DNA of 64,000 nucleotides, from the NCBI GenBank assembly GCA_023213395.1, contig CM041465.1, positions 171,499,741 through 171,563,740 of the forward strand, in the 5' to 3' direction. This document shows, piece after piece, positions 46,203-57,116 of the stretch. Within the stretch, counting starts at the first letter, position 1, and each line of letters starts with the position of its first letter. The stretch is from Cycas panzhihuaensis (Eukaryota; Cycadophyta). A model generated the notes under the pieces. That model saw only the letters and a program-made list of their open reading frames with translations, made no database searches and was not told the DNA's origin. The position numbers and the translations under genes were made by a program.

Positions 46203-46315
46203 GTGAGACACTACCTTCTCCTGTCATCTTTCAATTTCCAAATGTTTAGATGTTGTTTGATTTTGTTTAGTGTGTATATGGACACGTATTGACATGCGAC
46301 GTGTTGGATTTACAG
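46203..46315 (+). other. Intron of the opposite-strand gene, 113 nt
   Basis: GTGAGA at the donor, T-rich interior, GGATTTACAG at the acceptor. The E copy has GTGAGG...GTTTATAG over the same 113 nt. In both copies it interrupts a glycine codon after its first base, and removing it keeps a matching protein frame on both sides, while reading through gives stops. Confidence 0.7.
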
Positions 46316-46890
46316 GTGTGACAGAGATCTAGAGGTTAGTGGAGGTGGTAGTCTGAGAGATGTTCCCCCAGGCCTACGTGGAGGAGAAACCTCCCATCTA
46401 GGCAGGAGATGAACCTAGATCAATAGGTGCACATACAGTAGCATTCACCTCGTTGGTGAGGGCAAGAGATATCTAGATAGTGGAGTCCCAGGAGCACGAG
46501 GCATGTGTGGGATGACTATAGGGGGAGTTGGATGAGACCCAGGTCAAGAGAGATTCCCTTTGAGGTCAGTCTGAGCCTTTGCAGGCTTTGGAACGAGCAA
46601 GTGGGGATGCTGAGGGTCGCATCCAGATGGCGGTGCTGGAGGAGAGTCTCCAACGGATGGAAGAGAGACTCTGAGGAGTAGAGAGTGAGTGGGATCATAT
46701 CCAGATGTGATACGATCAGCTGGTAGATGAGATGGCATCGAGGTCGTCAAGGAGCAGGACCTACACCCACACAATAACGATGACCCCTAGGAGGCCTCGA
46801 GATTAGGGGAGCGATGAGCGAGGTAGAGAGCTCCCAGAGATGCAGGAGGAGCCTAGGAGGCATGTGGTCCTTAGGAGAGGGATCACATAG
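46316..46890 (+). pseudogene. Coiled-coil exon of the opposite-strand gene in Tat D
   Basis: Encodes VTEI, a stop, RLVEVVV, EMFPQAYVEEKPPI, DEPRSIGAHTVAFTSLVRA, VESQEHEACVG, then the heptad-rich QMAVLEESLQRMEERL, VESEWDHIQM and YDQLVDEMASRSSRSRTYTH, and a basic tail ending at a stop at 46888-46890. Element E's copy matches along its length at protein level. Roughly seven stops are all single-base changes from residues present in the E copy, such as CAG to TAG. A predicted long coiled coil suggests self-association. Function unknown. Confidence 0.7.
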
Positions 46891-47673
46891 GCCAGGAGAT
46901 GATACCCTAGAAGCAGGGTAGTAGTAGTAGAGTGTAGGAGTTTTGATTTGATAGGGGAAAGCACGGACATCCAGAGAGTCACCATGTGTTACCACATGAT
47001 TGTACTCCTCCCTACAAGGATTCTGGCTTCCCACAGACAATGTACCATACCAATTATACGATATGACACGTGATGATTATTTTTATGTATATAGATGAGG
47101 CCATTGATACCCCATTTGATGTATGATGATGTGTATATGGCATGTTGTGATGGATTAATGTTACTTGATGTTTTTATGTGTATGTGTATATGTATGCATA
47201 TGAGTGTGTACAGATGCACGAGGATATAGTTTATGATATTTTGAGTTGATTATTATATGGTTAGAGTTATGATTTTGTTTGAGCTACACACACTTCCTTC
47301 TATGTAGGGTCACATCCTAACAAGCACATACATGATCACCCCAAATATAGGTGACAAACACATGTGACGCTAGGGAGAGGGACGACATACATGATCACAT
47401 AGGGAGCATAGTGAAATATGTGAACGAAGCACCAACGAAGGGGGAGTAGAAATACTCCGGCGTGCCATCCCAATTAGGGAAGTACCTGGGTCAAAAGGGT
47501 GCTGAGGACGATACCTAATTAGGAAGGTGAGGCCTCCACAAGAAGGATGCACAAGAGGTTCCGCGGGAGGAACCCAAAGAGGACCAAGGGGGGCACCTTA
47601 AGAGGTCATTCCACCAGTGACCAGGAGGAATGAGGACACTCTCAAAATAGTAGTTTAGGCTCATTTCAGAGCG
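46891..47673. other. Non-coding stretch between opposite-strand gene and integrase remnant
   Basis: Counterpart of 37173-37980 in element E. No coding signal. Confidence 0.55.
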
Positions 47674-47869
47674 TGAAGGAGATAACGAATGGATCATGCA
47701 TAGAATTTCTTGAAGAACTTGCCATTAACGGATTTCTCGAATTTGAGGCCCTCCAGGGTGGTGATCTTATAAGCGTCGTTATCGAGGCTCTCGATAATGA
47801 CAAAGGGACCAACCCATTTGGGTCTAAATTTGGTCAAGCGGTCATGCAGGTATTCTAGCTTGAGGACTT
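47674..47869 (-). pseudogene. Tat D integrase C-terminus, only gag-pol remnant
   Basis: The minus strand encodes a block starting LEYLHDRLTKFRPKW and ending GKFFKKFYA with a stop. It is clearly homologous to the end of the E integrase at 37000-37171. It adjoins the 5' LTR at about 47870 with no primer site, so all upstream gag-pol was removed by one deletion reaching into the last 30 or so bases of the LTR. Confidence 0.85.
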
Positions 47870-50751
47870 AGTCACTACACTTAGTAGGGGTTAAGGTGGT
47901 CAATGGCCAATACCAAAATTTGAATAGGATCCTACAAGCGGAAGAGAACACCACATAAGACGTCTGTCTACTAGAGCACGAGTTCGGGACCCACGAATGG
48001 TGCCTAACTACCTCAGAGTAGCTTTCACTTTTGGTTTTGAGGGGCGATATACATATAAGGGTATCTCAGGTAACCCCAAAGGATGAGGTCCTCCCACCCC
48101 TGGATGGCCGGAAGGGAGGAGGAGGCCTAGTAAAGTAGATGGACCTGATAGGAAAGATGTATGACCCAGGTATGATGTATAAACAAACAGAATGGGAGCG
48201 CAATATAACGGCGAAAACCCTTCCTATGTTTACTAACTCATGGTGGGCCTAAAGTAGGTAAGAGTGATGGAAAAGATGGGCCATGTGTGAGGAAGTGGAA
48301 GTGATGTTGTGTGTGTATGCCTTCAGAAAGGAAAGAAAATACAACCAACACTCCCTCTCTCTCATTTCCTTTTATCAACAAAAGTTTAAGGAAAGAAATG
48401 TTTCACACGTAGTCAAACATGCATGCTAAAGTGAATATACAACTAAGGGAATGTTTGTGCTTTAGGTGAGAAAAAGGGGGTGGTAAGATTCCTATAAAAT
48501 GCTATTTTCTAAGAAAGTATTCATGTAATATGTAAATGCAAGATGAATGCACATGAATCATTTATTACCCTTTCTCTTTTGGTGTAGTTTATCATGCAAG
48601 CATATGTGCTGAATAAAAAATAAGAAAAGAAAGAGCTAAGTGAGAAGGTATGGTGCATACTCAGAAGCTCATGCGGTTGGAAGAGGGCCTTCACCCGAGA
48701 GTCATGTTTATCTTCTCGTCCTTGCTCAATACGCATCTAGTGTTGTGACGAAGGTGGAATGGGGGCTTCCTTACCTTTTGTGTATAAAGAGAAATAAAAC
48801 AGAAAGAGCAAATGACTGCATGAGAAAGTAGGAAACTAGAGAAGATTGTACTTCCTTCTCCTTGCAAATACCACCACATAACTTGCACTCACAAAGACCT
48901 TTTCCCTCCTAAGAGGGTTGCTAAGAAACATAATAAATATGCATACAATGATATAATGACAAACTACTGAAATATAATATGTTATATTAGCTAATTCTCC
49001 ACAAAAGATAACTCTGCAATATCTCCAAAACAAAGCACTGATACCTTCCAAGCAAGAAGGAGGTTAGCCTTAGAATGGCCAACCCTCCGATCTATGTACC
49101 TCTACATTGCCCCAAGGTATAAAGAGCAGCAAATAGGACAGCCTATGGGTGAAATAATGAGAAGAGGATGGGTGTTGTAAAGTTTGTGGGTAGTTGTCGG
49201 TGTTGCGAAAGTGCTATAGGCAACAAGTTGCAATGTAGGCAGTACTAAAGCTAAGGAAGAGTGTTGGATGCTTTGTAGGGCTAAAAAAAAGGCCCAAAAT
49301 GAGGCGTACAGGCCTGAGTCCAACGTAGCAAGTGCTGCACATATTACAACTCAGCGTAGGCCTAATCCCAAAAGGTCTCCAGGGCATACCAAGAAATGCA
49401 CGGGTGAGAGAGGAGAAGGAGGAGTAGGGTTTACCCTTGGAAAGTAAGCCTAGCAGGTACGAATCCCACCTTACTCCCTCTACTCACACCTTATTGGTCC
49501 TCTCCCACAACCTTCTTGGAGATAGCCAAGGGAGGACAAGGGATACTAAGGTTACAGGTAAGAATAAATGGAAGAATTACACTTTCATATGGTAGAACAC
49601 CAAGACATGAAGTGTATGCTAAAAGAACCTGTCTATGTAAGCTAAACTCAAAGAAAAGTATGAGTAATGAAGAAAGGTACCTACTGGGCTGAAATAAGAG
49701 CAGGTTTGCCCCTATGGATAGTAGAGAATAATAGGTTGGAGGAGCTTACAGGGTGTTTCTGAGCTGTAGGAGGAGAGAGCTAGTTGGAGACTAAATGGTG
49801 CACATGGAGGACACTCCTAGGCATAAATCTTTGCTTAGAGATGTTGATGGAGAGGCTTACTACCACAAACCAGTGGTGCAACAGGCGGATTCCAAGCTAG
49901 TATACCAGAAATATAGGTATGCCAGGTATTCTACAGAGTATCCCTGTGAGAACTGAGAGAAGAGAAGAAGAGAAGTCTTGTTGAAGAGCCAAGAAGATGG
50001 AAAATGAGTATGTTTTTGGGATATATACCTATCCTAACCCTAATCGAGCGATTAAGGTTCGGGTAGGGCTAATTTGGCAACTTATCCACGTGGAAGTTCT
50101 GCAAAAAAGGTGAGAATTGCCACGGAAAATTTAAAAAACAGTGAGAAATAGTTGCACCACAGTAAACTTTGCGATGCAGTAAGAACTCTGCGTTCTTTGC
50201 TAAGTTTATAGCGATCTTGAAACTAGGGTGCAATAATAGCAAAATTAAGGGGCCTAGGAGCCCAAAACAGGTATATCCTAGGCCTAGGAGGGGCTGACCG
50301 TCCTTTCCATGTGGCTGGGGACAGTCTGAAAGGGTGACTTAACTAGATTAGGCAGGATATCACGAGGAATGAGACCCAAGAATAGTAGAAATAGGTGAAA
50401 GTCCCTACCACTCCTAGGGAATTTAGAGGTTGTGGTAGCTAACCAAGGTGTGAGCGGATCACACTGAATGGTAGGGGCTTAAGGCAACTTGGAGGTAACA
50501 CAGAGGGTTGTGGAGTGCCATGGGGGTACATGACTCGCTGAGGAGTATGTCCCGTGAAGGGTCATCATAGGCTAGAGACATACGAGGTGCTCAAGCGAGA
50601 TGTATAACCAATCATAAAATAAGCTAATCAAACCATGCAACCCAAATAATGCTCTAATCCACATCTTTAAAGTTGTCGAGATAAGAAAGAAAACATACCT
50701 ATGCTTACCTAAGTCGATCCGTCCATACCCATTCCCAGTAGCTGGGAAACA
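47870..50751 (-). repeat. Tat D 5' LTR
   Basis: About 2.88 kb with minus-strand start TGTTTCCCAGC at 50751. It aligns with the two-part 3' LTR and lacks its last ~30 bases through the deletion. It contains the uninterrupted GAGGAGGAGGCCTAG site that shows where E inserted in the sister LTR. Confidence 0.9.
50015..50060 (-). promoter_or_regulatory. Putative LTR promoter block of Tat D 5' LTR
   Basis: CCCTAATCGAGCGATTAAGG (50038-50057, one arm mutated) is next to GGGATATATACC (50018-50029), the same arrangement as at 42221-42260. Confidence 0.5.
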
Positions 50752-50756
50752 TAATC

Positions 50757-51400
50757 TAAGAAAATAATGTAGGAGACCTATATTAGTCATTTTAAATTTA
50801 TTCATTAAAGTAATTTTAAGTGATGAATGTTATTAGTTGATAATCCAGTGATGATGATATCATCAACATACAAGATTAAAATGGTAATATTTTCATTTTC
50901 ATGTTTGAAATATAGATTTGGATCACTAATACATCTAGTGTATACAATTTAAATTAGATAATCATCAACTTTAGTGTACAAGATTATGGAGCTTGTTTTA
51001 ATCCATAAATTGATTACTTTAATTTACAAACTAAATTAGGATTGTTAATAAAATAGGTGGTTGAGACATGTAGATCTATTCTTTGAGATCACCATTCAGA
51101 AAAGTGCTCTTTACATCCATTTGATGAATTTCCTAACCAAATTTGGTTGCTAGAGCAATAATTATTTTTATGGTATTCATGTTTGCAATAGGTGCAAAGG
51201 TTTCATTATAATCTATGCCATCAATTTGAGAAAGTCCTTTTGCAACTAGGTGAGCATTATACTTTTCAACTGCACTTGTTGAGTTGTATTTGGTTTTGTA
51301 AACCCATTTACAATCAACTACATTTTTTTCCCAGTGGGAGTGGCACAAGATCCTAAGTTGAATTTTTATTTAAAGTATCAAATTCAACTTGCATAGTTTT
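50757..51400 (-). pseudogene. Copia C reverse transcriptase, N-terminal half
   Basis: In element order: KNVVDCKWVYKTKYNSTSAV (from 51348), AHLVAKGLSQIDGIDYNETF, APIANMNTIKIIIALATKFG, a stop, and IHQMDVKSTFLNGDLKE. After several broken stretches it ends MNKFKMTNIGLLHYFLRL at 50757, where element D begins. The remaining part continues at 26370. The Y-V-D-D block is obscured by stops and indels near 50860. Normal Copia order and sequence. Confidence 0.88.
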
Positions 51401-52660
51401 CTGGCATACATGATTGTTGCTAGCTTGTTTAAAGGTTTTAGGATCATTGTTATCTATTATTTTGCCCATTAAAGCATAATTAGCATATAATTTTTGAGCA
51501 CATATTTGTCTGGTATCTGAAGGATTACCTACATCAGATCCAGCGTCAGAAAGTGTTTTCTTTGCCTATATGGGCTGTTTATTAGTAACAATTTTTGTAG
51601 TTACAGGTTGAACTGAGGAGCTAGCTTGAGAAGAAGAATTTGTTCCAGTTGGTTCAGATAGAGTCTAATTCTAAACTTGAGTGGATAAAGATTCTATAAT
51701 TTCAGGGTTAACTTGTTTGTTGGAAGGGTCAACCAAATAAGTGTTGGTTAATAGATTTTCAACCGGAAGTTCTACATAAGTAGTAGTTGAAGAAAATCCT
51801 TCTTCATCAAATATTACGTCACGCAGAATTGAAATTTGATGCGTTATGGGATCCAAAAGTCTATAAGACTTACTTTCTTCCTTGTATCTAACGAAGATAT
51901 ATTTTTGACTTTTAGGATCTAGTTTATTGCATTTTTCTTTGGGAACGTGTTCCCACGCAACACTTCCAAGGATTCGTAGATGATTAACTGAGGGTTTTCT
52001 TCCAGACCACTTTTGTTCTGGAGTAACGTTTTACAAGCATTTACTATGTAAGCAGTTTAGAAGATAGTTGGAGCAGTTTATTACTTCTGCCCATAACTTT
52101 AGATCAAGGTTCTTTACATGTAATATGCAATGTGTCATCTTAACAAGAGTGCGGTTCTTACGTTCAACAGCACTATTTTGCTGAAGAGTGTATACAATAA
52201 AATGCTGAAATTGAATTCCATGCTTCTTATAGAAGGAAGTGAATTTGCCGCTTAAGCATTCTTTGGTATTATTAGATCTAAAAATTTTAATTTTCGAGTT
52301 TGATTAGTTTTCAACAAGTGTTTTGAATTCTGTGAAGATATCAAATACTTGACTACATGTTTTAAGTGTGTATACCCAATAATTTATAGAAAGATCATCA
52401 ATAAATATGACAAAATAACGAGAGCCAGAATATGAGGTTACATGAAATGGTCCACATATATCATAGTGAACAAGTTCAAATGGAATTTTCACTCTGAATT
52501 GGGTCTTATGTAGAAAATGGTCCATGTGTTGCTTACATGTTACAGAGGCTTCGCAGACACCATAAATAGTGTTTAAAGATGGAAGACCATGAACCATGTC
52601 ATGTCTTTTTAAATATTGAAGTTTTCCATAGCTAGCATGGCCAAATTGTGCATGCTATAG
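51401..52660 (-). pseudogene. Copia C integrase
   Basis: The zinc module starts HAQFGHASYGKLQYL (about 52640) and continues to CEASVTCKQHM (52550). The core has FELVHYDICGPFHVTSYSGS with the first catalytic aspartate and RYFVIFIDDLSINYWVY. A degenerate second aspartate region reads FRSNNTKE. Further along are YTLQQNSAVERKNRTLVKM, with the catalytic glutamate, and VIFDEEGFSS (51790). The tail to 51401 is Ser/Thr-rich. Few stops; frames are well preserved between them. Confidence 0.88.
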
Positions 52661-53110
52661 TTTACTGACTGAGTCAGATTTGGCTATAAAGGTACTAAAG
52701 GGTTTTATTTTATTATTTTGTAAACTCGTTAAACTATAGAGACCTATATTATAATCAATAGGTCCAGAGGCAATACATTTGAATTTGTTTAATAGTTCTT
52801 TAATAATAAATTTATCTTTCCAGAATTTGATGATAAGGTCTTTCTGACAGATTTGGTAAACAGATAGTAGGTTTGGTAACAAACCAGGTACATAGAAGAT
52901 GTCCTTGATTGAACTGTCTTTCAAAGCAACATCACCCGATCCTTTTACTTTAAATTAGGTTCCACTTCTACAAGAAATCTCTTCTTCATAGTTAGTTTCA
53001 TATTGATAAGTAGATAAGTTTTTCTGGTGTCCTGTCATGTGATGGGATGCACTAAAGTCAAGGATTCCTTATGGTGGTTGATTAGTTGGAGCAATAAATG
53101 CAAAAGTTAT
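52661..53110 (-). pseudogene. Copia C protease and pre-integrase region
   Basis: LDFSASHHMTGHQKNL at about 53040 is the Copia protease active site, with DFSA in place of DSGA, so the active-site glycine is lost. KDSSIKDIFYVPGLLPNLLS (52900) is the pre-integrase boundary. Confidence 0.85.
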
Positions 53111-54110
53111 TACCGTTAGAGAACGATTATAAGTTTGTTGTCGATTTTGTGGTTGGGATTGTGGTTAGGTTTGCAATCCCTTAGAAGCTTTTCATGCTTC
53201 TGAGGCTATTCTACTTCTACAGACATCAATAGTGTGGCCTTTTTTATGATAGTAGGTACAACTAATGCTCTGAGAAGGATTAATAGTGTTACGATTTGAA
53301 AAAGACTGATTGGAAGTATTTTGATATTTTGATAGACCAGAATACTTAATATTGTTTTCAGAGTTAGGAGGTGAACCTCTATAAGGTTTTTAGAATTTTG
53401 GATTACTGTAGAAGCTATTCTAATGTTTGTTTTTATTTTGAGACTTAGTTTTGGAAAACAAGGCCTGAGAATGATCTTTCAATATTCCTATTTGAATTAA
53501 AATTGTTTGATATTCTATCAGTTAATTTGTCAACTGATTAAAAGTTATAGGAGGATTGGCAGCTTGTTGTCTGGCGGATTTGAAGAAATTAAAATGTTTT
53601 GATAATTTGTTTATAGCAAGATGAACAAGTGTATCATTGTCTTTAGTGTGTGTGACTATTTGTTCAACATCACCTACTTTAGTTTTGGTTTTAATACAGT
53701 TACCTAGGTCTTTATTAATTAGTTGAATTTTAGATAAAAAGTCTTCGACTTTAGAAAAATCATCATAATTAAGATCATACAATTGAAGTTCTAGGACAAC
53801 CAATTGATGTGTTTTGATCTTATCACATTTCTCCTTAAGAGTGTTCTAGACAGTGGCTAGATCGTTTGTTTCAGAGAACTACCGACTGGTTTATGGTGAA
53901 AGTGACTTCAGGATGGTGCCTATGGTTGAATCTAAGTTCATCAGATATACCATATAACTTTCTGAAGTTTCATTAGTTTCACCTGTTACATATCTCTATA
54001 TATTTTACTATTTAAGCCGATGGGATATGTGATTCCTGCAATCGGCATAGTTTGAGCTGGTTAAAACTAGAATTGGAACGCAGGTGGTTGTCCTTGGCAT
54101 TAAAGCCATA
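53111..54110 (-). pseudogene. Copia C gag
   Basis: A start at about 54110 gives MALMPRTTTCVPILVLTSSN; the same opening (MALM) occurs in Copia B at 57117, supporting the start. The core includes NTLKEKCDKIKTHQLVVLEL, then YDLNYDDFSKVEDFLSKIQL and NDTLVHLAINKLSKHF (53522-53803). The zinc knuckle at about 53220 reads SCTYYHKKGHTIDVC, a C-x2-C-x4-H-x4-C with tyrosine for the second cysteine. Several stops. Confidence 0.85.
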
Positions 54111-54873
54111 TTAGGAATTGTAAAACTGATTAGAGATCAGAAGTTGTAAATGTAGGTGATAAAATTGTCACTTGGAAAAGTTACCAAACATCAAAATAAC
54201 ATTTCACATGCATGTTTAAAAAACTAAATACCTTTCCCCTAAAAAGAATTACATGTTTCCCTTTTCTAAAAAATTAATAGTCCCCCTTAACAAAGTAAGT
54301 GTTTAGTTTAAAAAAATACTTTATAACTAGAGTATTTAGATTATGTTTTTATTGTTTTAAGATATAGATATGTATAAGATAAAAGATTATTAATTTATTA
54401 TTGTCAGTTAGCAAACAATAGGTTGTAAAGTTTATTATAGGGCTTCTAGAAAATAATAATGCAGAGAAAAAAAATAAGATATATAGTTTAAAAAGATATA
54501 TTAAATTAAAAAATGTCTTATCGATTAGTAAGTAAAATAAGATAATTAAAATCTAGTGATGAAAAGGATTTAATTTCCAAATATTTTATGAGGTTAAAAA
54601 GGTTTTTATTGATTAAAAAAAAAAAAAATTATTAGAAAAGATATTAATATATTAAAGAGGTATTGTGTTATAGGGGGGAACACTGTAGTGAGCGTGATAA
54701 AATAAATATAATAAAGGAGGGTTTAATGTATTAATAAATACATATATTATTTTATAAGAAGGAGTAATTAACTTATATAGTGGTTGGTTTATTTTAATTG
54801 CCCTAAGATTAATATAATGTTAAAGAAGTTTTATGTTGATTTAGCCTAAAGTTAATTAGGTTTAATTTGAAAA

Positions 54874-54908
<35 letters not shown>

Positions 54909-55480
54909 AGGGTTAATTTTAACAATAAGAATGTAATTAAGAAGAGGTGTATTGATTAAATTTGAAATATGGTAAAGTTTAAAAAAATAATAATAAAAGT
55001 AGAGGGTTAATTTTAAAAGTGTAAGGAAGAAGTTAATGTCAAAAAAAGGAAGTAACATAAATATATTACATTAATTTATTAATCAAATATAATAGAGGGG
55101 AGTAAAGGTTATAAATGCCTTATATTATAATAAAGAGAATGTTAATTTTAACATTAAGAAAAAGTTAAAGGGAAAGGGTTTTTGTTCATATATCAATTAT
55201 AATGGGAAAAATAATTTTAATAATAAAGTGTGGGGGGGAATGTAACAAGAATGTAGTGATTAATATAAAGAAGGAAGGGTTAATTTTAATTTATAAACTA
55301 AATGTTATAATGGGGGGAGGGTTGCTAATTTGAATCTAGCCTAAGGTTTATATCTATCTATATATAACTATATATATATAAAATAAAAATTGAACAAAGC
55401 GTGGACGCGACGGTTTTATTTGATTTATAAAAAAAAAAATGAAATGAAAGATAGATTGGGGTCCAAGGAGGGGGGGTAAG
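54111..55480 (-). other. Copia C leader with degenerate tandem repeats
   Basis: AT-rich, with recurring units on the plus strand starting near AGGGTTAATTTTAA at 54906, 55002, 55134 (variant) and 55266, spaced 96-132 bases. A (TA)n tract lies at 54878-54905. On the plus strand it is G/A-rich; no open frame of interest. Leader sequence of C, or an old repeat array within it. Confidence 0.5.
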
Positions 55481-55489
55481 GATGAAACC

Positions 55490-56394
55490 CTACCTACCTG
55501 GTAATGCTCTCCATGGCGGTGCTCTATCTTATGTCTTCGTCTAGTTATAAGGCTTCGATGGTGACTTCTTGGCTGAGTGCAGGTCTTTCTGGTTCATGGC
55601 AGCAGTGAATCTTTGGCAACGATCTTTCAATAACAGATGTGGTGAAGGCGGTTTCAGTATACAATCGATTGCAAACCACACTTATCTCTTCCCCACCCTA
55701 ATAAGCCTTGGATGTTCCTTTCAGATTCGATAGGCGGATCATCTCTACCAACAAAGAGTTAGATTGGGGATTTGATATGTTGCCATGTAGGTGGATCCTA
55801 CTATCTCCATTGCAATTGCAGTCAGGCGGAGATGAGGTGGACGTTAGTCAGAACGATAACACACGTTCTAATCAGAACACCCTAACAAAGAGGAGACATG
55901 ATGATGAGACAGGTAGCATGGCTCTAGATGTAGAGGAAATTCAACCTCTTAAAGAATGGAAGGCTACCGAAACTATCTTGAACAAAGCCGATTAATGTAA
56001 TATGGAGGCACAGTGGGCTTATCCCGTAGACTTCATCACTACAAGGCTTGGTTTTCATCTTCAGTGGTGGGATCATAGAAGACCGAGCAGTCTGGTATCA
56101 CAGTCTCCCAAGAATTTGATTCAGGGGAGCACTACGAGAGTGATATATTCGATTGATGTTCACCCATCAAGAAAGCACCTTTTTGTGGTAGGAGGCTCTA
56201 CTGGTTCAGTGTTTACATGGGACCTTCAATGGAAACAAGAGACCATTCTACTTTCAGGCATTAGATCTTATACTAGACAGATTTCATGTATTCTTTCTGA
56301 AAGTGAGGTTTGGGAGGTGAAACATGACCACTACATACAATTTGTTGGCCTGGGCACTGCATCTAACAAGATTCCACCTTTGACATTGATCTAG
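55490..56394 (+). pseudogene. NUP43: NUP43-like WD40 nucleoporin fragment captured in Copia C
   Basis: Plus strand, antisense to Copia C. From 56002 the frame encodes WAYPVDFITTRLGFHLQWWD, HRRPSSLVSQ, IYSIDVHPSRKHLFVVGGST, GSVFTWDLQWKQETILLSG and ESEVWEVKHDHY. This is the distinctive part of plant NUP43-type WD40 proteins: LQWWD-x-RRP, IDxHPSRKH, a GGSxGxVFxWDL WD repeat and SESEVWEV. NUP43 is a subunit of the Nup107-160 nuclear pore scaffold. The same frame continues upstream to 55708 with one TAA at 55993; this part is not clearly NUP43 and may include intron sequence, as TTCCTTTCAG before 55727 looks like a splice acceptor. Only the middle of the protein is present. It lies between the C primer site and gag, so it was probably captured by the element. 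Confidence 0.75.
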
Positions 56395-56514
56395 AAAACC
56401 TCAGTGATATAATCTGTGAATTGGAATGGGAAATAATTTTATTTTTGAAAAGGTCCTAATTAGTTCAATCAACTTTCTGATGCTTATTGATAAGGTCTTC
56501 ATATTAGTATCACT
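56395..56514. other. Junction segment between captured fragment and primer site
   Basis: About 120 AT-rich bases with no coding signal. Probably the proximal leader of Copia C. Confidence 0.4.
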
Positions 56515-56526
56515 ATTATGATACCA
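56515..56526 (-). other. Copia C primer binding site
   Basis: The minus strand reads TGGTATCATAAT directly after the LTR end TGACA. Its first eight bases match the tRNA-Met site. Confidence 0.8.
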
Positions 56527-56970
56527 TGTCAGAATAGGTATCATGCACAATGTCAAAGGATTAAGAAGTCAAGAAAACATAGGTAAAGAGACATTGCACA
56601 TGTACACAGAATTTGATAGGTGGAAAACCCCTTCTAGGGAAGAAAAACCACCTCCTAAGCTAATAATTTATTAATATCAGAAACTATACATAGAACCTTG
56701 ATAAGAATACCCTCTAAATACAACAAACTAGTCTTTCAAATAGGCTTTGGACAACCTCCTAGATTCTCAGAACCACTTCCTAGAATCTAGGAGAGGGTAT
56801 TTGTAACAAGAGAGGTTCGTTGAAATGGTCAGTTTTGCATTTCAATAACATTTACATAATAATTAAATAATAACATACATTAAACCTTTACATAACTTAA
56901 ATTTATAATTACACATGTGCTATAAAGATAAAGTAACAATAAAATAAAACTAACATTAATAATCCTAACA
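56527..56970 (-). repeat. Copia C 5' LTR
   Basis: 444 bases, partner of 25034-25477, followed by the TSD CTTAA at 56971. Confidence 0.95.
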
Positions 56971-57116
56971 CTTAACAAAAATAAGCTAACCTTAATGATA
57001 TTTTCTCTTAATTAAAATTAAATGTTGTGATTATATTTAATCATGGATTAATATCTTTTTTTTCACCTTCTTGTTCTCATTAAAGAGGATCTCTAGTCAT
57101 CAGTTTCTTGTCCAAT

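Larger units (their letters stand above)
26371..50756 (-). mobile_element. Tat-like Gypsy element D with TSD TAATC, internally deleted
   Basis: Inserted into Copia C RT. The duplication TAATC is at 26371-26375 and 50752-50756. The 5' LTR is 47870-50751 (minus orientation, starting TGTTTCCC). The 3' LTR is in two parts, 26376-26652 and 40303-42952, separated by element E. The interior keeps only the integrase C-terminus of gag-pol, joined almost directly to the 5' LTR end, so the primer site, gag, protease, RT and most of integrase are deleted. It does keep the 3' accessory region: a second RNase H in sense and a spliced gene on the opposite strand. These extra modules point to the Tat lineage of plant Gypsy elements. 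Confidence 0.9.
25029..56975 (-). mobile_element. Copia element C with TSD CTTAA, split by Tat element D
   Basis: A minus-strand Ty1/Copia element. Two 444-base LTRs (25034-25477 and 56527-56970) are flanked by the identical five-base duplication CTTAA (25029-25033 and 56971-56975). A polypurine tract abuts the left LTR and a primer site abuts the right one. Gag-PR-IN-RT-RNase H run leftward from about 54110 to 25680. A 24.4-kb insertion at 26376-50751 splits RT, so the element itself is about 7.6 kb. Its 2.4-kb leader carries a NUP43-like gene fragment in opposite orientation. Comparing the LTRs by eye gives about 25 differences in 444 bases. Confidence 0.95.

Noticed and set aside
45802-46227. 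Minus-strand Ser/Thr/Pro-rich frame
   Set aside because: It is the shadow of the acidic plus-strand exon, which is supported by a second copy and splice sites.
42953-47869. Envelope-like gene behind integrase
   Set aside because: The sense-strand ORF here is an RNase H. The other coding signal is on the opposite strand and has no signal peptide or membrane segments.
55708-56394. Functional NUP43 gene
   Set aside because: Only part of the protein is present, a stop interrupts it, and it lies within a retrotransposon leader.
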